NCBI GenBank assembly: GCA_016293155.1
Contig: JAEDEU010000100.1
Coordinates: 1 to 5,923, forward strand
Direction: 5' to 3'
Origin: Clostridiaceae bacterium
Lineage (GTDB): Bacteria > Bacillota > Clostridia > Oscillospirales > Butyricicoccaceae
Length of the DNA: 5,923 bases
Every line of letters starts with the position of its first letter. Within the stretch, counting starts at the first letter, position 1. Below are positions 5,463 to 5,923 of this stretch, piece by piece. The translations under genes were made by a program, and so were the position numbers. The notes below the pieces were generated by a model. That model did no database searches and was not told the DNA's origin. It saw nothing but the letters and a program-made list of their open reading frames with translations.

Positions 5463-5873
5463 TTACTTCACCTCCTCGCCGTCCGAGAGCGGGAGCTGCT
5501 TGGAGCCGTCGTAGACCTGACGCGGCTCGGTTTCGCGCGGACGGGCGGGAATCATATTGACCGGCAGCACTGCCGTAATCCCCGGGAACATCTGCACGCC
5601 TGTGACTACAACCTGCTCGTAATCCGGATGTGTGATCTGTACGGTGTATTCATAAAACGGGGTAGGCTGACCGGGGGAGACCGACTCCGCAATCGCCGGA
5701 GCGGGCAGGGCAACCGGCTGGGTGAGTCCGCTGTTGTCGGTCGTGAGCTGATAGAGCAGCTCGGAATCTGCGGCGGAGGACATGACTGCAACGTGCGAAT
5801 TTTCCACGGGGACGGCGCCTCCGGAGGCAGTTGTGCGTACAATTAAATAACCATTGGAAACCTGATTAGGCAT
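5463..5873 (-). CDS. SleC-type N-terminal (pro) domain as a separate protein; transthyretin/carboxypeptidase-regulatory-like fold
   Basis: 136 aa. Residues about 7-108 show a beta-sandwich pattern typical of carboxypeptidase-regulatory/transthyretin-like domains: GYLIVRTT (8-15), PVENSHVAVM (22-31), YQLTTDNSGLT (41-51), YEYTVQITHPDYEQVVVTGV (74-93) and GITAVLPVNMIP (98-109). The tail 110-136 is Pro/Glu-rich and ends EEVK. This pattern matches, from memory, the N-terminal region of SleC proteins. There is no signal peptide and no catalytic motif. The ATG is supported by AAAGGAG (5887 down to 5881) 7 nt upstream. Its TAA is followed at once, in frame, by the ATG of the SleC-like gene, and its last codons form that gene's SD. 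Likely roles (inferred): inhibitor, chaperone or localisation domain acting in trans on the enzyme. Confidence 0.8.
   Translation of the reverse strand: MPNQVSNGYLIVRTTASGGAVPVENSHVAVMSSAADSELLYQLTTDNSGLTQPVALPAPAIAESVSPGQPTPFYEYTVQITHPDYEQVVVTGVQMFPGITAVLPVNMIPARPRETEPRQVYDGSKQLPLSDGEEVK
5468..5476 (-). promoter_or_regulatory. Perfect Shine-Dalgarno for the SleC-like gene, inside the upstream coding end
   Basis: On the minus strand AGGAGGTGA complements the anti-SD UCACCUCCU of 16S rRNA over 9 nt, with 5 nt (AGTAA) before the ATG. It encodes the last Glu-Glu-Val of the upstream protein. It decides the start at 5462 and argues that the stop/start junction is functional rather than a fresh nonsense mutation. 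Confidence 0.9.
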
Positions 5874-5893
5874 GATACCACTCCTTTCGGGAC

Positions 5894-5923
5894 ATTCTAT
5901 GAAAAGAGCGGACGGGATATGAC
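5894..5923 (-). promoter_or_regulatory. Sigma-E-like sporulation promoter of the SleC-like operon
   Basis: Minus strand: TCATATC (5922-5916) matches the B. subtilis sigma-E -35 consensus KMATATW at 6 of 7 positions. CATAGAAT (5901-5894) matches the -10 CATACAHT at 7 of 8. The spacer is 14 bp, as expected for sigma-E. The start would fall near 5887, giving a leader of about 14 nt that still includes the AAAGGAG. A sigma-K match (CATANNNTA) is poorer. The window ends at this element, so upstream operators cannot be judged. Confidence 0.6.

Noticed and set aside
5463..5465. Calling the 136-aa and 469-aa ORFs one pseudogene broken by a nonsense codon
   Set aside because: The perfect SD and immediate ATG, with both halves intact and motif-complete, favour two functional coupled genes. 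Stop readthrough or sequencing error cannot be excluded from one sequence.

Overview
The window looks like chromosomal DNA from a GC-rich, endospore-forming Clostridia member (Oscillospiraceae/Butyricicoccaceae-like; the family is inferred from protein character and gene order, with no database search). The left part is the classic origin-proximal block: the 3' end of rsmG, an intergenic region with three near-perfect parS centromere sites, then parA (soj), parB (spo0J) and serS, all on the + strand. The right part is a convergent (- strand) three-gene operon related to the clostridial spore cortex-lytic enzyme SleC.

Layout: 1-149, C-terminus of RsmG. 150-413, centromere and control region with parS sites at 170-185, 272-287 and 344-359; the last covers the -35 and spacer of the parA promoter (extended -10 TGGTATAAT). 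414-1175, parA. 1191-2093, parB. 2094-2181, a leader with two perfect tetraloop hairpins (GAAA and UUCG) plus competing pairings. 2182-3453, serS with a GTG start. 3475-3508, a strong intrinsic terminator that can also act on the opposite strand. Reading leftward from the right edge: a sigma-E-like sporulation promoter (5894-5923), a 136-aa transthyretin/carboxypeptidase-regulatory-like protein (5463-5873), a 469-aa protein with a SpoIID-like catalytic domain and three peptidoglycan-binding repeats (4053-5462), and a 180-aa protein with two more such repeats (3518-4060).

How the parts work together: ParB loads at parS and spreads as a CTP-dependent clamp. ParA is its ATPase partner in origin segregation, and parS3 placed on the parA promoter suggests autoregulation. 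The sporulation operon should make cortex-degrading machinery for germination.

The most interesting signal is at 5460-5465. The 136-aa and 469-aa proteins are in the same frame and separated only by one TAA followed directly by ATG, with a perfect 9-nt Shine-Dalgarno just upstream. In the SleC family as I recall it, these two regions form one pre-pro-protein activated by proteolysis. Here the pro-like domain and the enzyme appear to be made as two coupled polypeptides.
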